64,000 nucleotides of DNA from Kitasatospora indigofera (GCF_014655955.1 NZ_BNBO01000004.1:186001-250000), one strand, 5' to 3'; shown: positions 35,246-43,817, counted from the first letter of the stretch. The notes: generated from the sequence alone by a model not told the origin. Program-made: numbers and translations.

Positions 35246-35364
35246 TGCCCCGGCGCCCCCGCACCCCTGCACGCCCCGGGCCGGCCCCGCCGTCCGGCAT
35301 GCCCCGCCGCGCCCCAGCCACCGTTCCCGGAGCTCCCGGGAGAACGAGGAAGAGAGATGTCCCC

Positions 35365-36660
35365 ATGTCGACAGTCACCCTCCGCCCACCCACCCGGGCG
35401 CCCGGCGCCCGCCTCGGCCCGGTGGCGCTCGCGCTGGCCGTGCTCCTGTTCGGCCTGCTGCTCGGCCCCACCGCCGGGCAGGCCCACGCGGTGGACGTGC
35501 GGCTGCTCCAGCGCGACCTCGCGGGGCTCAGCTACGCCCCGCTCAGCGGCGTCGACGGCGTCTACGGCGCGCAGACCACCGACTCGGTGCGGCACTTCCA
35601 GCGGGACAACGGCCTGGCCGTGGACGGCGACGCCGGGACGAACACGATGGCCGCGCTGACCGCGAAGGTGAAGCAGGTGCAGGCCAAGGCGGGTGCCTCC
35701 GCCGACGGCGACTACGGCCCCGGCACCATCGGCGCGGTGCGGAGCTACCAGAGCGCCCACCACCTGGACGTGGACGGCATCGCCGGCCCGCAGACCATGG
35801 GCGCGATGAACATCGACCGGATCACCTCCAGCGGCACCGGCACCAGCAGCGACACCCGGCTGCTCCAGCGCAACCTGGCCGGCCTCGGCTACCTGGCCGC
35901 CGGCGGCGTGGACGGGGTCTACGGCCCCGCCACCAAGAACGCGGTGCTGTCCTTCCAGAGCGACAACGACCTGTCGGTCGACGGCATCGCCGGCCCGCAG
36001 ACCAACGCCGCGCTGACCGCGAAGGTGAAGCAGGTGCAGGGCAAGGCGGCCACGCCCGCCGACGGCGACTACGGCCCCGCCACCACCACCGCGGTGCGGG
36101 CCTACCAGAGCGTCCACGGGCTGGAGGCCGACGGCATAGCCGGCCCGCGGACCATGGCGTCGATGGGGATCGCCCGCGAGCTCGGCGGCGGCAGCCCGGG
36201 CGGCGAGAGCGGCGGCACCCCCACCGTGCCCCCGTTGGACGGCAGCGTCCGCGACCGGATCGTCCAGGCGGCCCGCTCCCAGCTCGGCGTGCACGAGTGG
36301 GGCAACAACTGCAACCCGTACGGCCCCTGCGAGGCCTGGTGCGCCCTGTTCGCCAGCTGGGCCTGGCGGCAGGCCGGCGTCAGCTTCAGCACCGCCTTCA
36401 GCGGGGACTTCTACTACTACGGCCGCAACCACGGCACCCTGCACAGCGGTCTGAGCGACCCGCAGCCCGGTGACGCCATCGTCTTCGGCAGCGGTCCGCA
36501 GAACACCAGCACCAGCGTGCACGTCGGCATCATCGAGAAGGCCAACGCGGACGGCACGGTCGACACCATCGAGGGGAACTCGAACGACCAGGTGATCCGG
36601 CACCACTTCTCCCCGGCCGCCCGGGGCGCCTACGCCATCGTCTCCCCCGCCGGGGGCTGA
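35365..36660 (+). CDS. Secreted peptidoglycan-binding CHAP-domain amidase/endopeptidase
   Basis: A 431-residue exported wall hydrolase. The signal segment (about 15-43) ends AHAVD. Four PG_binding_1 repeats follow, arranged as two pairs (about 45-155 and 165-275): each pair reads RLLQRxLAGLxY...GVDGVYG...FQ, then YGP...AVR(S/A)YQS...DGIAGP. The pairs are so alike at DNA level (for example GCGAAGGTGAAGCAGGTGCA near 35660 and 36020) that a recent internal duplication is likely. The C-terminal CHAP domain (about 295-431) has the catalytic Cys in EAWCALFASW and the His in VHVGIIEK. It would cleave peptidoglycan outside the cell. The ATG at 35365 was chosen for the signal peptide; GAGGA is 14 nt upstream. 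Confidence 0.88.
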   Translation: MSTVTLRPPTRAPGARLGPVALALAVLLFGLLLGPTAGQAHAVDVRLLQRDLAGLSYAPLSGVDGVYGAQTTDSVRHFQRDNGLAVDGDAGTNTMAALTAKVKQVQAKAGASADGDYGPGTIGAVRSYQSAHHLDVDGIAGPQTMGAMNIDRITSSGTGTSSDTRLLQRNLAGLGYLAAGGVDGVYGPATKNAVLSFQSDNDLSVDGIAGPQTNAALTAKVKQVQGKAATPADGDYGPATTTAVRAYQSVHGLEADGIAGPRTMASMGIARELGGGSPGGESGGTPTVPPLDGSVRDRIVQAARSQLGVHEWGNNCNPYGPCEAWCALFASWAWRQAGVSFSTAFSGDFYYYGRNHGTLHSGLSDPQPGDAIVFGSGPQNTSTSVHVGIIEKANADGTVDTIEGNSNDQVIRHHFSPAARGAYAIVSPAGG

Positions 36661-36671
36661 CCGGCGCGGCG

Positions 36672-36718
36672 CGGCACCCCGGCCCCGGACGCACCCCGCG
36701 TCCGGGGCCGGGGTGCCG
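36672..36718. terminator. Perfect 21-bp hairpin, convergent
   Basis: Bases 36672-36692 are exactly complementary to 36698-36718 around an ACCCC loop, starting 12 nt after the CHAP stop. It can also end the opposing TetR/thioesterase transcript. Confidence 0.72.
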
Positions 36719-36784
36719 GTGTCACCCGCCCCGGGCGCGCGGCGTCCGCCGGTGCGTCCCGGGCGGCGCCGGCCGCCGCGGGGC

Positions 36785-37414
36785 TCACGGCGTGTCGTAC
36801 GGGGTGAGCACCAGCCGCACCACGTCCTCCAGCCGGCGGCGGGCGTCCCCCAGGGTCGTCCGGCCGGTCACCCAGGCCGTCAGCTCGCCCTGCCAGGCGT
36901 GGCCCACGATGTGCCGGACGAGATCGCTCGCGGCGGTCGGCACCTCCGCCATCACCGCCTGCAGGGCGGCGTTGTCGGCCCGGGCCATGCCCTGCAGGGC
37001 CTCGCTGGCGAACGGGTCGGTGGACGCCGCGACGGCCACCCGCAGCCGGGCCAGCTGCGGTTGGCGCTGGTAGGCACGCATGCCGTGCCGGACGAAGCGC
37101 ACCACCCGGTCCGTCGTCCCCAGTCCGCCCCGGGGCCCGCGCAGCTCCGACACCAGGTCGGCCAGCAGCAGCCGGTGCCACTCCGCGATGGCGGCGGCCA
37201 GCAGGTGGTCCTTGGAGGAGAAGTAGCGGTACGCCGTGCCGAGGGCGACTCCGGACCGCTCGCAGACCTGCTTCATCTGCAACCGCTCGACGCCGATCTC
37301 GTTCACCAGGGCGAGCGCAGCGGCGATCAGGCTCTCGCGGCGTTCGAGTTGGCGTGGAGACATCGCCTCCACCGGCCGTGGTGACAGGTCAACCTTGGTC
37401 ACCCGCACCATCAT
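36785..37414 (-). CDS. TetR-family regulator resembling KstR
   Basis: A 209-residue repressor-type protein. The N-terminal helix-turn-helix includes LQMKQVCERSGVALGTAYRYFSSKDHLL, very close in pattern to mycobacterial KstR (QM-AVADRADVAVGTLYRYFPSK-HLL). The C-terminal region also follows KstR (AWQGELTAWVTGR...RLEDVVRLVL). KstR controls sterol/lipid catabolism and responds to acyl-CoA thioesters. Here the gene lies 46 nt after an acyl-CoA thioesterase on the same strand. The start is uncertain: ATG at 37414 has no ribosome site, while ATG at 37363 (MSPRQLERRES) follows GGAGG very closely. The ligand may be an acyl-CoA; that is inference. Confidence 0.8.
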   Translation of the reverse strand: MMVRVTKVDLSPRPVEAMSPRQLERRESLIAAALALVNEIGVERLQMKQVCERSGVALGTAYRYFSSKDHLLAAAIAEWHRLLLADLVSELRGPRGGLGTTDRVVRFVRHGMRAYQRQPQLARLRVAVAASTDPFASEALQGMARADNAALQAVMAEVPTAASDLVRHIVGHAWQGELTAWVTGRTTLGDARRRLEDVVRLVLTPYDTP

Positions 37415-37460
37415 ACGGGCCGGGGCGTTGCCGGAGTATGACGCGTGGAAGCCCCGCGTG

Positions 37461-38369
37461 CTACCGCAGGCCGCGGCGGTCGCGGACCAGCGCCTCCTGG
37501 ACGGCCGAGGCGACCAGCATCCCGTCCCGGCTGTAGAACTCGCCGTGGGACAGGCCGCGCCCGTCGGAGGCCGAGGGGCTGCGCTGGGCGAACAGCAGCC
37601 ACTCGTCGGCGCGGAACGGCCGGTGGAACCACATCGCGTGGTCCAGCGAGGCGAGGATCACCTCCGGCGGTTCGGTGCGCTGGAACCGGTGCGGCTGCAG
37701 GTGCAGGGTGGCGGTCGAGGCGAGCGTGAGGTCGGACAGGTAGGTCAGCGCGCAGACCTGCAGCAACTGGTCGTCCGGCGGCAGCGGGGTGCCGGCCCGG
37801 AGCCAGACGAACTGCTGGGGCACGCCCGGCACGGCGGCCGGCAGCCCGGGCGCGTCCGGCGGGATGAACCGCATCTGCAGGGTGCGGAACCCGTCCGCCC
37901 GGGCGTAGTCCTCCGGGTCGGACCGCTCCCAGAGCAGGAACGGGTCCGGCAGGTCCTCGGGCGCGGGCACCGCCGGCATGGTGCGCTGGCGGCTCTCGGC
38001 CGGCTCGGCGTGCTTGAAGGACGCGGAGAGCGTGAAGATCGCCTGTCCGCTCTGCAGGGCCGTCACCCGCCGGGTGGCGTACGACATGCCGTCGCGGACC
38101 CGGTCCACCTCGTAGTCGATCGGCCGGGTCGGGTCGCCCGGCCGCAGGAAGTAGCTGTGCAGGGAGTGCACCGCCCGCCCGCGGTCCATGGTCCGCCCGG
38201 CGGCGGTGAGCGCCTGCGCGGCGACCTGGCCGCCGAAGGCGCGCATCGGCGCGCCGGCATGGCACCAGCCGCGGAACAGGTTCTTGTCCAGCTCTTCGAT
38301 CTGCAGCAGCGCGGCGAACGGGCCGATGCCGCCGGTTGCCTGCGTCTGCTGCTCAGTGGGCTCGCTCAC
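37461..38369 (-). CDS. tesB: Acyl-CoA thioesterase II
   Basis: A 302-residue double hot-dog enzyme of the TesB family, which hydrolyses acyl-CoA to free fatty acid and CoA. RGWCHAGAPMRAFGGQVAAQAL (early Gly-Gly-Gln motif), VHSLHSYFLRPGD (first hot-dog) and SLDHAMWFHRPFRADEWLLF (second hot-dog with the catalytic Asp) are all present; length is standard. The GTG start at 38369 gives MSEPTEQQ. It is the first gene of a two-gene unit with the KstR-like regulator, and the KstR-like palindrome at 38440 lies 71 nt upstream. Confidence 0.92.
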   Translation of the reverse strand: MSEPTEQQTQATGGIGPFAALLQIEELDKNLFRGWCHAGAPMRAFGGQVAAQALTAAGRTMDRGRAVHSLHSYFLRPGDPTRPIDYEVDRVRDGMSYATRRVTALQSGQAIFTLSASFKHAEPAESRQRTMPAVPAPEDLPDPFLLWERSDPEDYARADGFRTLQMRFIPPDAPGLPAAVPGVPQQFVWLRAGTPLPPDDQLLQVCALTYLSDLTLASTATLHLQPHRFQRTEPPEVILASLDHAMWFHRPFRADEWLLFAQRSPSASDGRGLSHGEFYSRDGMLVASAVQEALVRDRRGLR

Positions 38370-38439
38370 CTGCTCATAGTGGCAGAAGCGGGCCGTCCGG
38401 CGATGTGAGCTGGATTACCCGGACGGCGCCGGGGCAAGT

Positions 38440-38451
38440 AGAACGCGTTCT
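38440..38451. promoter_or_regulatory. KstR-like operator palindrome AGAACGCGTTCT
   Basis: A perfect 12-bp palindrome embedded in TAGAACGCGTTCTCG, fitting the TnnAACnnGTTnn core reported for KstR operators. It sits in the 123-nt divergent gap between tesB (minus) and the SWIM-protein gene (plus), 71 and 42 nt from the two starts. Confidence 0.6.
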
Positions 38452-38492
38452 CGTCGGACGCCCTGTCAGAGCCTGGCCCTAACGTTCCGGCC

Positions 38493-39884
38493 ATGACGCA
38501 AGCCGTACAGGCGTACGCCTACCTCCGCCCCTCCGCCGTCCACGAAGGCCCGGCCGGGCGCCGCCTCGCCCTGGAGACCTCGGGCGGCAGCACACCGCTC
38601 GGGGCGGCCGCCAACCCGCGCTTCTTCGCCGGGTTCCTGACCGCCCCGGCCCCGGCCGCCGCCGCGCTGCTGGCCGTCGCCGACGTCGCCGCCGCCCGCT
38701 ACCACCGGCCCCAGCTGCGCGCCTCGCTCGACCCGGTGGTCACCGCCAACGGTGACCGGCTGCGCTTCGAGTCCTTCTCCGGCTGCTGCGGCGTCTACGC
38801 CCGGCTGGACGTGCTGGCCGACGGCCTGGACGGCGACGAGATCGGCCACGGCACCACCAACGTCGACGTGAACAACCCGTTGCGCGAGTCGCTCGGCCGG
38901 ATCGGCGCCACCGACCCGCTGCACCTGGCCGTCGGCCCCGACGCCCTGGAGGTCACCACCCTCGACGGCCCGCTGGTCGAGAAGAAGGTCCCGCTGCCGG
39001 ACCGCTGGCTGCGGGGCTTCGCCGAGACCCAGGTGATCGCGGCCGGCCTCGACCTGCGCGCCGAACTCCCCGCAGCCGAGGCGGTGGCCTTCCTCCGGAC
39101 GCTGCCGCGCACCGCCGCGGGCGGCGCGCAGTCCCGGGCCGTCCGCTGGGTGGTGCCCGCCGGGCGGACCTTGCGCCCGACCAGCAGGCCGGTGCCCGGC
39201 GCCGTCTGCCTGCCCGGCCCCGAGCGGCTGGTCGCCCTGCAGCGGGTGCTGCGCCACGCGCGGGCCCTGCGGGTCTACGGCCCGTCCGGTGTCCGGGAGG
39301 CCGCGGCGGCCGCCTGGGAGGTGGTGCTGCCGGGCATGCGCCTCACCCTGACGCTGTCCCCGGACGCCTCCCGCGGCTTCTCCGGCGAGGGCGGGGTGCT
39401 CGGTGCGCTCGCCTCCGGGACCGAGCAGGACGCCGACCGGATCGCCGAACTGCTCGCCTGGGAGCCCCGGATCGAGCCGGCCGACCTCGCCGAGCAGTCC
39501 GGCCTGCCGGTCGGCCGGGTCCGGGCCGCGCTCACCCGGCTCGGCACCGCCGGGCAGATCGGCTACGACAGCGCCGAGGCCGCCTACTTCCACCGGCAGT
39601 TGCCCTACGACTCGGGCCGCGCCGAGGCGCACAACCCCCGGCTGCGCGCGGCGCGGGCGCTCCACGCGGCCGGCGCCGTCCGGCTGGAGCCGGGCGGGAC
39701 GCTCGCCACCGTGACGGTCGAGGACCACCACCAGCGGGTCCGGACGGACGAGCGGGGACGGGCGAGCTGCACCTGCCTCTGGTGGGCCAGGTACCGGGGC
39801 GGGCGCGGGCCCTGCAAGCACGTGCTGGCCGTCGGCCTGGCCCGCGAGGCGGCGGCCGGCCCGGCGGCCGGGGCGACCCGGTGA
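38493..39884 (+). CDS. SWIM zinc-finger protein
   Basis: A 463-residue cytoplasmic protein. The SWIM signature CxCx(n)CxH is at the C-terminus: CTC...PCKHVLAV (about 430-450), preceded by the usual VEDHHQRVRT strand. The N-terminal half (RFESFSGCCGVYARLDVL, NVDVNNPLRESLGRI) matches actinobacterial SWIM proteins encoded with DUF6493 partners. SWIM fingers bind DNA or proteins; the cellular role of this family is not established. The stop overlaps the GTG start of the next gene (GTGA), so the two are coupled. Confidence 0.85.
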   Translation: MTQAVQAYAYLRPSAVHEGPAGRRLALETSGGSTPLGAAANPRFFAGFLTAPAPAAAALLAVADVAAARYHRPQLRASLDPVVTANGDRLRFESFSGCCGVYARLDVLADGLDGDEIGHGTTNVDVNNPLRESLGRIGATDPLHLAVGPDALEVTTLDGPLVEKKVPLPDRWLRGFAETQVIAAGLDLRAELPAAEAVAFLRTLPRTAAGGAQSRAVRWVVPAGRTLRPTSRPVPGAVCLPGPERLVALQRVLRHARALRVYGPSGVREAAAAAWEVVLPGMRLTLTLSPDASRGFSGEGGVLGALASGTEQDADRIAELLAWEPRIEPADLAEQSGLPVGRVRAALTRLGTAGQIGYDSAEAAYFHRQLPYDSGRAEAHNPRLRAARALHAAGAVRLEPGGTLATVTVEDHHQRVRTDERGRASCTCLWWARYRGGRGPCKHVLAVGLAREAAAGPAAGATR

Positions 39885-42631
39885 ACCGCGGTGAGGAGCT
39901 GCGGCTCAGGGTGGCCCTGCGGGACACCCGGACCAGCGGCGAGAAGGTCGTGGACGCCTGCCGCACGGGCAAGCCCTCCCTGCTCCCCGGGCTGCTGGCC
40001 GGCATGGCACCGGCCGAGCGCCGGGCCTGCCTGCCCGAGCTGAAGGAACTGCGCAAGCAGGTGCGCGAGGACTGGTCCACCAGCAGCCGTCCGGTCCGCG
40101 AGGCCCTCCAGGTGGCAGGTGCCGGCTGCCACACCGCGCCCGCGGCGGCCGCGACCTGGATCGGCGCCGGCGACATCGCCGGCCGGGCCGGCCTGGACAC
40201 CCCCGCGCTGGTCACCGTGATCGAGCAGCAGCCGGCCGACTGGCAGGCCGACGTGGTCGCCAGGCTGGCCGCCCGCCGCTCCACGGCCTGGGGGTGGAAC
40301 GACTACCCGGCGATCGAGCGGCTGGTCCGCAGGTCCGGCTGCCCCGTGCCGACCTCGGACGCCTTCGTCGAGGGCTGGCTGCGGGACCGCACCTGGGGCA
40401 CCGGCGGGAGCCGTCGCCCGGGTTCGCTGCTGGACGTCCTGCGCGCGGACGACCTGCTGCCGGCCCTGCTGCCGAGGCTGTTCGAACTCGCCGAGGTCGC
40501 CGGCAGCCTGGCCCCGGCGCCGAACCGCAAGCCGGAGGACACCTGGCCGGGGGCCCTGGCCGAGCTGGCCCGGACGGGTGGGCTGGACCGCGCCGAACTG
40601 CTCGCGCTCTGCCTGGCCAGGCTGGTGCGCGGCGGCCGGGCCAACGACCAACGGGCCTTCCTCGCCGTGCTGGAGGCGCTCGCGCCGACGGCGGAGGAGA
40701 ACGTCCGTCACGTCCGCGACCACGTGGCCATGCTCGACGGGCTGTCGACCGTCGCGGCCCGGGCCCAGCAGGTGCTGGCCGGCCTGGACGAGAGCGGCCT
40801 GCTGGCCTCCGACCTGCTCGCCGAGGCCTCCGACGTGGTGCTGTTCCGCACCGAGAAGAAGCTCGTCCGCGCCCAGTTGGCCTGGCTGGACAAGGCCGCC
40901 CGGCGCGACCCGGCCCGGGCCGGATCGGTGGTGCTGGCGGCCGCCGGCGCCTTCGGGCACCCGGACACCGCGCTCCAGGAACGCGCCCTGAACGTGATCG
41001 CCCGGCACCTCCCGGCGGCCGGCCCGGCCGTGCTGCCGGAGCTGCGCCTGGCCGCCGAGGGCCTCAACCCGGTCCACCACGGGCGGGCCGCCGGCCTGCT
41101 CGGCCTGGCGCTCCCGGCCCCGGCCGGCGCCCCCGCCGACCTGCTGCCGCCCGTCCCGCGGCCGCAGCCGCTGGCCGCGCCGATCGCCACCCCGGCCGAG
41201 GTGGCCGAGGAACTCGCCGCGGTGCTGGCCGGCGGGGCCGACGTGGCGGCCTTCGAACGCACCCTGGACGGCCTGGTCCGGCACGCCCACCAGGACCGCC
41301 AGGCCCTGGTCGAGGCCCTGGAGCCGGTGCTGCGGGTCCATCGGTGGCAGGACGGGCAGCGGTGGGCCGACTGCGGCCCGTCGGACGTCCTGTACGTGGC
41401 CGCCGCCGTCGCCGGGCTGGTCCCGCCCCAGCGGGTCTGGGACGGACTGCACGGACGGGGCCGCTCCCCGCTGCGCGGCCAGGGGAACAGCACCCTGTTC
41501 GGGCGCTGGTTCGCGGCCCGGCTGGAGGAGGCCGCCTGGCAGGTCACGGCGGCCCGGCCGCCGCTGCTGCTGGCCGTCCCGTCGGTGGCGAGCGGCGCGC
41601 TGGACGCCGCCGAGCTGGTGGCCAGGGTGGCCGCCCACGAGGCCGCCGGCACCCGGCCGGGCCGGGTGGACCTCTCCTGCGCGCTGCTGCGGGTGGTGCC
41701 GACCGGCGACGCCGCGGTGCTGGCCGCGGCCGGCCGGCTGATCTCCCCGGCGGGGCTGTGGGTGGCCGCCTGGCTGCGGGCGGGCGGGCTGCCGCCGCAG
41801 CCGTCCGAGCGGGTCCGGTTCGCGCCGGGCCGGGGCGGCAGGCCGGACCACCGCTACCAGGAACGCTGGTGGGAGGGCCTGGTCCGGTACGAGGTCGCCC
41901 AGCCGGGGCCGCAGGTGCCCGAGGGGCCGGGCGGCGAGGGCCTGGCCCAGGAGTGCCTGGACCTGCTCGCCGCGACCGGGCCCGGCGTGCAGCGGGCCAG
42001 GAGCCAGGTCGAGTGGAACTGGAACCCGACCCCGCACTGGCTGGCCGCGCTGCCGAACCACCGCGAGGAGCTGGCGGCCCGCCTGCTGGACGGCTTCGCC
42101 GGAGCCGCCGACCGGGACGAGCGGGGAGCCCCGCAGCTGCTCCCGTACCTCGCCGAGGCGGACGGCCCGGCCGGGCCGGCGGTGCACCTGGCGCTGGCCT
42201 ACGGGCTGGCGGCGCGTCACGAGGAGGACCGGGCGGCGGCCGTGGACGCGCTGCTCGTCCTGGCGGCCCGGGGGGACCTGGACGGGGGGCTGCTCGGCAC
42301 GGAGCTGGCGGAGCTCGCGGGTGTCGGCGCGCTGAAGCCGAGCCGGCTGGCACCGGCGCTGGCCGGCGCGGCCGGGACGGGCGCCTACGGGACGGTCTGG
42401 TCGGTGCTGGCCGGTGCGCTGCCCGGGCTGTCGGCCTCGCTGCCGGAGGGTGGGTCGCCCCGGGGGAGCGCGGAGCTGTTCGCCGTGGCGGCGGACTGCG
42501 CGCGGCGCTCCGGGGCCAGGGGCGCCGTCGCCGGGGTGACGGCGCTGGCCGCGCGGGGCGGGTCGAGCCGGCTGGTGCGCGAGGCGCGGGCGCTGCGGGA
42601 CGCGCTGGGGGAGGAGCCGGCGGAACGGTGA
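39881..42631 (+). CDS. DUF6493-like large protein, partner of the SWIM protein
   Basis: A 916-residue soluble protein rich in Leu and Ala, built of helical repeat-like segments (for example ELLALCLARLVRGGRANDQRAFLAVLEAL). It has the look of a HEAT/ARM-type scaffold and no enzymatic motif I can find. From its position after a SWIM gene and its length it fits the DUF6493 family of actinobacteria. GTG at 39881 overlaps the SWIM stop; the extra 33 upstream codons in frame lie within the SWIM gene. A very long second-frame ORF on the same strand (40294-42690) is Gly/Arg/Ala shadow. Function unknown; a complex with the SWIM protein is inferred. Confidence 0.75.
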   Translation: MNRGEELRLRVALRDTRTSGEKVVDACRTGKPSLLPGLLAGMAPAERRACLPELKELRKQVREDWSTSSRPVREALQVAGAGCHTAPAAAATWIGAGDIAGRAGLDTPALVTVIEQQPADWQADVVARLAARRSTAWGWNDYPAIERLVRRSGCPVPTSDAFVEGWLRDRTWGTGGSRRPGSLLDVLRADDLLPALLPRLFELAEVAGSLAPAPNRKPEDTWPGALAELARTGGLDRAELLALCLARLVRGGRANDQRAFLAVLEALAPTAEENVRHVRDHVAMLDGLSTVAARAQQVLAGLDESGLLASDLLAEASDVVLFRTEKKLVRAQLAWLDKAARRDPARAGSVVLAAAGAFGHPDTALQERALNVIARHLPAAGPAVLPELRLAAEGLNPVHHGRAAGLLGLALPAPAGAPADLLPPVPRPQPLAAPIATPAEVAEELAAVLAGGADVAAFERTLDGLVRHAHQDRQALVEALEPVLRVHRWQDGQRWADCGPSDVLYVAAAVAGLVPPQRVWDGLHGRGRSPLRGQGNSTLFGRWFAARLEEAAWQVTAARPPLLLAVPSVASGALDAAELVARVAAHEAAGTRPGRVDLSCALLRVVPTGDAAVLAAAGRLISPAGLWVAAWLRAGGLPPQPSERVRFAPGRGGRPDHRYQERWWEGLVRYEVAQPGPQVPEGPGGEGLAQECLDLLAATGPGVQRARSQVEWNWNPTPHWLAALPNHREELAARLLDGFAGAADRDERGAPQLLPYLAEADGPAGPAVHLALAYGLAARHEEDRAAAVDALLVLAARGDLDGGLLGTELAELAGVGALKPSRLAPALAGAAGTGAYGTVWSVLAGALPGLSASLPEGGSPRGSAELFAVAADCARRSGARGAVAGVTALAARGGSSRLVREARALRDALGEEPAER

Positions 42632-42726
42632 CGGGGGACGCGGGGACCGGGGCCGGGGGTGGGGCTGGGGCTGGGTGCGCTCCGGGGTGACGGCGTCTCA
42701 GGGCCGCCGGAAGGGGGCGGTGTTGG

Positions 42727-42788
42727 CCGTACGGGTTTAAGAACGGTCGTTCTTGACTGAACGTTCTTGAACCCGTACGGTCTGGGGC
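42727..42788 (+). promoter_or_regulatory. TetR promoter embedded in an 18-bp-arm inverted repeat
   Basis: CCGTACGGGTTTAAGAAC (42727-42744) and GTTCTTGAACCCGTACGG (42763-42780) are inverted copies with one mismatch and an 18-nt spacer. Nested inside are AAGAACGG/TCGTTCTT (42739-42754) and the palindrome GAACGTTC (42759-42766). TTGACT (42753-42758) and TACGGT (42776-42781) make a -35/-10 pair with 17-nt spacing, so RNA polymerase and repressor sites overlap. Transcription would begin at or beside the ATG at 42789, a leaderless mRNA. Confidence 0.7.
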
Positions 42789-43367
42789 ATGGGAAGACCA
42801 CGCGCTTTCGACGAGGACGAGGCCGTCCGGGCGGCATCCGGGCTGTTCGCCGCCCAGGGGTACGAGGGCACCTCGGTGGACGACCTGGTCAACGGGCTCG
42901 GCGTCCACCGGGGCAGCCTCTACAAGGTGTTCGGCAGCAAGCGCGGCCTCTATCTGGCGGCCCTGCGCCGGCACCTGGACCAGGAGGTCCTCCCGACGGC
43001 CGCCGCCCTCGCCACCGCCACCGATCTGGCCGGTCTGCTGACCCGGGCCGTCGCCGCCTACGACGGCGGGCCCGCCGCCGGGTTCCTGCTGCTGGCCGCC
43101 GCCGAGCGGGCACCGGCCGACCCGGAGGTGGCCGCGCTGGTGGAGGAGGGGCTGGCCGCCCTGGACACGGCGGTCGCGGCCGTCCTCGGGACGGCGGCGG
43201 CGCCGCCCGGCGGACCGGCCGACGGCCTGGCCGGGATCCTCGGCGCGGCCGTCCTCGGCCTGCGCCTGCGGGCCAGGGCGGCCGGCACCCCGCCGCCGGC
43301 CGAGGCCGTCCTGGGCTTCGCCGGCCGGCTCGCGGCGACCCTGCCGCAGCCGCCCCGGCCGGCCTAG
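42789..43367 (+). CDS. TetR-family transcriptional regulator
   Basis: A 192-residue protein with an N-terminal TetR helix-turn-helix: GRPRAFDEDEAVRAASGLF, then GTSVDDLVNGLGVHRGSLYKVFGSKRGLY. The C-terminal ligand domain is Ala-rich with a Pro/Gly loop near 140-150. The MGRPRxFD start and SLYxxFGSK pattern match regulators of stress, efflux or oxidoreductase genes. Its own promoter carries the large inverted repeat, so autoregulation is likely. No ribosome site is needed if the message is leaderless. The next gene (43461) starts 93 nt downstream and may be co-transcribed. Confidence 0.87.
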   Translation: MGRPRAFDEDEAVRAASGLFAAQGYEGTSVDDLVNGLGVHRGSLYKVFGSKRGLYLAALRRHLDQEVLPTAAALATATDLAGLLTRAVAAYDGGPAAGFLLLAAAERAPADPEVAALVEEGLAALDTAVAAVLGTAAAPPGGPADGLAGILGAAVLGLRLRARAAGTPPPAEAVLGFAGRLAATLPQPPRPA

Positions 43368-43460
43368 GCCCGGTACCGCGCACCGCGCACCGCGCACCGC
43401 CGTCCGCACCGCACACCGCACCACCCACCCCGTAGCGAAGCAGCAGCAGAGGAGCGTTCC

Positions 43461-43817
43461 ATGGCCCGTGTCAGCGTCACCGACGGCACCCTGGTGGTCG
43501 AGGTCGAGGGGATCGACAAGCTCTGGGCCCTGAAGAGCCGGCTGGAGATCCCGCTGGCCAACGTCCGGGGGGCGACGATCGACCCCGGGATGGCGCAGGA
43601 GTCCAGGGGCATCAAGCTGCTCGGCACCCACATGCCCGGCCTGATCACCGCCGGCACCTTCCGCTCCCACGGCGACCGGGTCTTCTGGGACGTCAAGAAC
43701 CCGGCGGGAGCGATCGTCATCGAGCTCGCCGACGAGAACTACACCCGCCTGATCCTCGAGGTCGCCGACCCGCGGGCGACCGTCCGGCTGATCGAGGAGG
43801 CCAAGCGTCCGGTCTGA
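43461..43817 (+). CDS. Small PH-like protein of unknown function
   Basis: A 118-residue cytoplasmic protein with alternating beta strands and a C-terminal helix: TLVVEVEGIDKLWALKSRLEIPLANV, FRSHGDRVFWDVKNP and AIVIEL. That pattern is typical of bacterial PH-like domains, with no catalytic motif. GAGGAG is 8 nt before the ATG. It follows the TetR gene on the same strand and may be a target or a passenger of it. A 7-nt ACCGCGC repeat (three copies near 43376-43399) separates the two genes. Confidence 0.65.
   Translation: MARVSVTDGTLVVEVEGIDKLWALKSRLEIPLANVRGATIDPGMAQESRGIKLLGTHMPGLITAGTFRSHGDRVFWDVKNPAGAIVIELADENYTRLILEVADPRATVRLIEEAKRPV

Noticed and set aside
40294..42690. 798-codon plus-strand frame overlapping the DUF6493-like gene
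   Set aside because: Almost only Gly, Arg, Ala and Pro; the 39881 frame has normal amino-acid balance and is coupled to the SWIM gene.
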